This document shows positions 60,775 through 64,000 of a stretch of 64,000 bases of DNA, piece after piece. Below the pieces are notes generated by a model. That model saw only the letters and a list, made by a program, of their open reading frames with translations, did no database searches and was not told the origin of the DNA. Position 1 is the first letter of the stretch. The number at the start of each line of letters is the position of its first letter. This DNA comes from Winslowiella toletana (GTDB lineage Bacteria; Pseudomonadota; Gammaproteobacteria; Enterobacterales; Enterobacteriaceae), in the NCBI RefSeq assembly GCF_032164335.1, contig NZ_CP134152.1, positions 2,170,001 through 2,234,000 on the forward strand, written 5' to 3'. Position numbers and translations under genes: made by a program.

Positions 60775-60945
60775 TGCCAGAGTGTTAATCACGCAGCGGC
60801 TGAACGTATTGTGCTTCACGGTCGCTCCACAGTGTCAGGATTGCGTAAGCGGCGGGAAAGTAACGTGAAAATCATCCGTCAGCTGATAGTTAGCGCTATA
60901 AGTGATTGCTATAACAGGCTCATCTAATAAAGAGAGGTCAGCCTG

Positions 60946-61332
60946 ATGAAAAAAATGGCTATATTACTTTGCGTCCTGTCTGGGATGCCGCTGCTGGCAA
61001 ATGCTGGCGTGTCGATTGACATTCATTCACCCGGAATTTCTATTCAGCTTGGCGATCGCGATCAGCGTGGTTATTACTGGGACGGTTATGACTGGCGTGC
61101 GCCAGCGTGGTGGCATGACTGGCAGGGTCGTCATGTTGGAGCGCGCGGCCCGCGCGGTGATTACTGGAACGGCAATGGCTGGCAGCCACATGCGCCGCAG
61201 CATCACTCTCATTCACGGCCGCAGCAACAGAATCATCACCAGCCGGAACGACCACAGCATAATCATCATGATAAGCCTGGGGCGGGTAACGATAATCCTC
61301 ATCAACGTCCTCCGGCGCAACAGCGTCATTAA
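60946..61332 (+). CDS. Small secreted His-rich protein (DUF2502/YpeC-like)
   Basis: 128 residues: signal peptide ([20 protein letters not shown]), then a short domain [19 protein letters not shown]...WWHDWQG with a YWNGNGW repeat, resembling the YpeC/DUF2502 pattern (GDRDxxGxYWDGxxWRD). The C-terminal 55 residues are rich in His, Pro and Gln, possibly metal-binding. AGAGAGG precedes the ATG. Periplasmic; function unknown. Confidence 0.75.
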   Translation: MKKMAILLCVLSGMPLLANAGVSIDIHSPGISIQLGDRDQRGYYWDGYDWRAPAWWHDWQGRHVGARGPRGDYWNGNGWQPHAPQHHSHSRPQQQNHHQPERPQHNHHDKPGAGNDNPHQRPPAQQRH

Positions 61333-61424
61333 TTTCTCCCTTAAGGGCCAGCAATGCTGGCTCTTTCTTTTTCTGCATCAGCCACTACAATCAAAGCCTT
61401 GTTTTCACGGATAAAGAGTCACTG

Positions 61425-62408
61425 ATGACGCTGATTTCCGAACTGTCGCATCGGGCAGCACGACGCGGACGGCGCTGGCTGATGGTGCTGCTGCTGCTGA
61501 CGTTGATCACCGCAGCCATAAGTCTGTGCGCAGGGGAGAGCTGGATTGCCCCTGGCGACTGGTTCAGCCCGCAGGGGCAGCTGTTTGTCTGGCAGCTGCG
61601 TTTACCGCGTACGCTGGCGGTATTACTGGTCGGTGCGTCACTGGCGGTGGCTGGCGCGGTGATGCAGGCGCTGTTTGAAAACCCGCTGGCGGAACCCGGG
61701 CTGTTAGGCGTATCGAACGGAGCCGGTGTCGGTTTGGTATTAAGCGTACTGCTGGGAAGCGGCCAGCCGTGGAGCCTGAGTCTGGCCGCCATCGCCGGTG
61801 CCTTACTGGTGACGGTGCTGCTGCTGCGATTTGCCCGGCATCATCTCTCTACCAGCCGTTTGCTGCTGGCCGGCGTTGCGCTGGGAATTATTTGCAGTGC
61901 GATAATGACCTGGGCGGTCTACTTCAGCACCAGCCTCGATCTGCGCCAGTTAATGTACTGGATGATGGGCGGCTTTAGCGGTATAGACTGGCGTTACGGC
62001 TGGCTAATGCTGGCGTTACTGCCGATTCTGCTGTGGCTGACCTGCCAGTGGCGCGCGCTGAATTTGCTGATGCTGGGCGAGATTTCCGCGCGTCAGCTCG
62101 GGCTACCGATGGCGCTGTGGCGCAACTTACTGGTGATGGCGATTGGCTGGCTGGTAGGGGTCAGCGTGGCGCTGGCAGGCGCCATTGGCTTTGTTGGGTT
62201 GGTGATCCCGCACATATTGCGGCTCAAAGGGCTGACCGATCACCGCATACTGCTACCGGGATGTGCTTTCGCCGGCGCGACGGTGCTGCTGGCGGCTGAT
62301 ATCATCGCCCGGCTGGTGCTGAGATCGGCTGAATTGCCGATTGGCGTGGTGACGGCCACGCTCGGGGCACCCATATTTATCTGGTTATTAGTAAACCATC
62401 GCCGCTAG
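61425..62408 (+). CDS. btuC: Vitamin B12 ABC transporter permease
   Basis: 327 residues (E. coli 326), ten membrane helices; [42 protein letters not shown] and [13 protein letters not shown] are FecCD-family hallmarks. It forms the channel with BtuD for cobalamin delivered by BtuF. First gene of btuCED. The gene normally follows ihfA. Confidence 0.96.
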   Translation: MTLISELSHRAARRGRRWLMVLLLLTLITAAISLCAGESWIAPGDWFSPQGQLFVWQLRLPRTLAVLLVGASLAVAGAVMQALFENPLAEPGLLGVSNGAGVGLVLSVLLGSGQPWSLSLAAIAGALLVTVLLLRFARHHLSTSRLLLAGVALGIICSAIMTWAVYFSTSLDLRQLMYWMMGGFSGIDWRYGWLMLALLPILLWLTCQWRALNLLMLGEISARQLGLPMALWRNLLVMAIGWLVGVSVALAGAIGFVGLVIPHILRLKGLTDHRILLPGCAFAGATVLLAADIIARLVLRSAELPIGVVTATLGAPIFIWLLVNHRR

Positions 62409-62447
62409 CGCAGGCTGGCAAATACACTACTGATACAGGAAATCCGC

Positions 62448-62993
62448 ATGAGCATTTTTGATACAGAACTGGAAACGCTGGATGGTGAGAAAACCACGCT
62501 GAAACAGTGGCAGGGCGACGTGCTGTTAGTGGTTAATGTGGCCTCTAAATGTGGCTTAACGCCCCAGTATGAACAGCTGGAGCAGCTACAAAAACAGTGG
62601 CAGGATCAGGGGTTCAGCGTGCTGGGTTTCCCGTGCAATGCGTTCCTTGAGCAGGAGCCGGGCAGTAATGAAGAGATTAAAACCTTCTGCAGCACGACCT
62701 ACGGCGTTACTTTCCCGATGTTCAGCAAAATTGAGGTTAATGGTGAAAACCGGCATCCGCTGTACGCTCAGCTGGTGGCTGCACAACCGCAGGCGGTAGC
62801 ACCAGAAGGCAGCGGCTTCCTTGAACGAATGACCAGTAAAGGCCGCGCGCCGAAAGCCGCGGGGGATATTTTATGGAACTTCGAGAAATTCCTTATTGGT
62901 CGGGATGGTAAGGTGGTTCAGCGCTTCTCGCCGGATATGACCCCGGATGATGCGGTGATCGTCGACAGCATCAAGCAGGCGCTGGCAAAGTAA
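62448..62993 (+). CDS. btuE: Thioredoxin/glutathione peroxidase BtuE
   Basis: 181 residues, glutathione-peroxidase fold with catalytic Cys in NVASKCGLTPQYEQLEQL, Gln in FPCNAFLEQEPGSN and Trp in LWNFEKFLIGRDGKVVQRF. Reduces peroxides; not needed for B12 uptake despite its location. Its stop abuts the btuD start. Confidence 0.95.
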   Translation: MSIFDTELETLDGEKTTLKQWQGDVLLVVNVASKCGLTPQYEQLEQLQKQWQDQGFSVLGFPCNAFLEQEPGSNEEIKTFCSTTYGVTFPMFSKIEVNGENRHPLYAQLVAAQPQAVAPEGSGFLERMTSKGRAPKAAGDILWNFEKFLIGRDGKVVQRFSPDMTPDDAVIVDSIKQALAK

Positions 62994-63746
62994 ATGCTGC
63001 TGGAAATTGAACAGGCTGCGGTCGCCGGGCGACTGGCCCCGTTCAGTGCGCAGGTCAGCAGTGGGCAACTGATTCATCTGCTGGGGCCGAATGGTGCCGG
63101 AAAAAGTTCGCTGCTGGCGCGCTTGTCGGGTTTATTGCCCGGCAGCGGCAAGGTTCAGTTTCTGGGAAAGCCACTTGAAGACTGGAGTGGCAGTCAGCTT
63201 GCCCGTCATCGCGGCTGGTTGCATCAGCAGCAGTTGCCCGTCGGCCAGATGGCGGTTTTTCACTATCTGCAACAGCATCTGCTGCACGCCGACCAACCTT
63301 ATGAAACGGTGTTACAGCAGGTTCTCGAGGGATTGCAACTTGGCGATAAGCTGGCGCGGCCGCTGAATCAGTTGTCCGGTGGCGAGTGGCAACGGGTAAG
63401 ACTGGCCGCTGTGCTGTTGCAGATCGCGCCGGCGGCAAATTCCCAGGGGAAATTGCTGCTGCTGGATGAGCCGATGGCCGGGTTGGATGTGGCTCAGCAG
63501 GCGGCAGTCGACCGCCTGCTATTGCCGCTGTGCCAGGCCGGGGTAAGCATTATTATGAGCGGCCATGACCTTAACCACAGCCTGCGCCATGCGCAACAGG
63601 TGTGGCTGATGGCCGATGGTCAGTTAGTGGCGCAGGGTGAAACAGCCACGGTGATGCAACCTGAACGTCTTGAACAGGTGTATCAAGTGCCCTTTCGCAA
63701 ACTGACGGTTGAAGGCCATCAAATTCTCACCACGTTAACGGAATAG
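62994..63746 (+). CDS. btuD: Vitamin B12 ABC transporter ATPase
   Basis: 250 residues with Walker A GPNGAGKSSLL (about 31), signature LSGGEWQRVRLAAVLLQ, Walker B LLLLDEPMAGLD and switch His in IIMSGHDLNHSL. Powers BtuC. Starts directly after the btuE stop. Confidence 0.96.
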   Translation: MLLEIEQAAVAGRLAPFSAQVSSGQLIHLLGPNGAGKSSLLARLSGLLPGSGKVQFLGKPLEDWSGSQLARHRGWLHQQQLPVGQMAVFHYLQQHLLHADQPYETVLQQVLEGLQLGDKLARPLNQLSGGEWQRVRLAAVLLQIAPAANSQGKLLLLDEPMAGLDVAQQAAVDRLLLPLCQAGVSIIMSGHDLNHSLRHAQQVWLMADGQLVAQGETATVMQPERLEQVYQVPFRKLTVEGHQILTTLTE

Positions 63747-63819
63747 CGGGCAGTCCCTTGCCAGAATCAATGATTTACCGCTACATTAAGTTTTTGTCTG
63801 ATTGCAGGGAATGTCGGTT

Positions 63820-64000
63820 ATGCGGATCTGGTTGTTGCTGGTTGTGGTTATTCTTGCTGGATGCAGTCGCCATGCTCCTCCTCCTGACGGTCGTTTGTCA
63901 GATCCGATAATGGTTATCGCCCAACTTAATGAACAACTGGGTCAGTGGCGCGGAACGCCATACCGCTATGGTGGGATGAGTCGCGGCGGCGTCGATTGCT
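63820..64000 (+). CDS. nlpC: NlpC/P60 lipoprotein endopeptidase (partial, cut by window edge)
   Basis: 60 codons up to the window end: lipoprotein signal MRIWLLLVVVILAGC, then GTPYRYGGMSRGGVDC, whose final Cys is the catalytic residue of NlpC/P60 cysteine peptidases that cut peptidoglycan peptides. The ATG at 63820 lies after AGGGA with normal spacing; the in-frame ATG at 63811 is too close. Follows btuD as in E. coli. Confidence 0.92.
   Translation, partial: MRIWLLLVVVILAGCSRHAPPPDGRLSDPIMVIAQLNEQLGQWRGTPYRYGGMSRGGVDC

Overview
The window is a chromosomal segment of a gamma-proteobacterium of the order Enterobacterales. The gene order nadE-osmE-katE-tcyP-ydjM-hxpB-yniB-yniA-ydiZ-ydiY-thrS-infC-rpmI-rplT-pheM-pheS-pheT-ihfA-btuC-btuE-btuD-nlpC is that of Escherichia coli with pieces missing (no chb operon, cedA or pfkB seen) and pieces added. 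The extra content (type VI secretion, assimilatory nitrate reduction, kduID, a GH42 galactosidase operon) suggests a plant- or environment-associated member, perhaps Erwiniaceae; the species cannot be named from the sequence alone.

Layout. 1-6.6 kb (minus strand): end of a type VI secretion (T6SS) cluster with pppA (cut by the window edge), tagH, tagF, a short tssM, an OmpA-tailed tssL, and a separately terminated SH3-type lipoprotein gene. 6.8-18.9 kb (plus): nitrate assimilation, with nasR, a sigma54 promoter, a two-hairpin antitermination leader, nasFED (uptake), a fused nasC-nasB, nasA, and cobA for siroheme. 19-21.5 kb: ychO-type inverse autotransporter and a general porin. 21.5-22.5 kb: long regulatory gap. 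22.5-28.6 kb: arginine catabolic operon astCADBE. 28.9-33.7 kb: spy, cho, nadE, a TetR/MFS efflux pair and osmE. 33.9-43.1 kb: katE, tcyP, ydjM, kduID, hxpB, yniB, yniA, ydiZ. 43.2-46.3 kb: a Fur-type iron substrate-binding protein, ydiY and a frameshifted membrane-protein gene. 46.4-50.7 kb: a three-gene beta-galactoside operon with its own AraC-like regulator. 50.9-58.4 kb: the translation cluster thrS to ihfA. 58.4-61.4 kb: an insertion between ihfA and btuC holding two unknown genes, a dead P2-type integrase, mdtJI and a DUF2502-type gene. 61.4-64 kb: btuC, btuE, btuD and the start of nlpC.

How the genes work together. Two nitrogen-scavenging operons (nas and ast) both have sigma54 promoters and upstream GCAC-N7-GTGC sites, so both look NtrC-controlled. 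The nas operon adds nitrate-responsive antitermination by NasR. cobA supplies the siroheme needed by the nitrite reductase half of the fused NasC-NasB. LexA boxes precede cho and ydjM, a KdgR-type box precedes kduID, a BaeR-type box precedes spy, and a Fur-type box precedes the iron-binding protein.

The least ordinary features are: (i) the GH42/LacY-like/AraC-like operon, whose regulator keeps every known arabinose-contacting residue of AraC and whose promoter has AraC-like I1 geometry; (ii) the 1362-residue NasC-NasB fusion with a retained internal start site; (iii) a tssM lacking about the last third; (iv) an ERIC element between rpmI and rplT; and (v) the uncharacterised coiled-coil/zinc-ribbon gene pair beside the dead integrase. 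I found no CRISPR array, tRNA, rRNA or intact insertion sequence.
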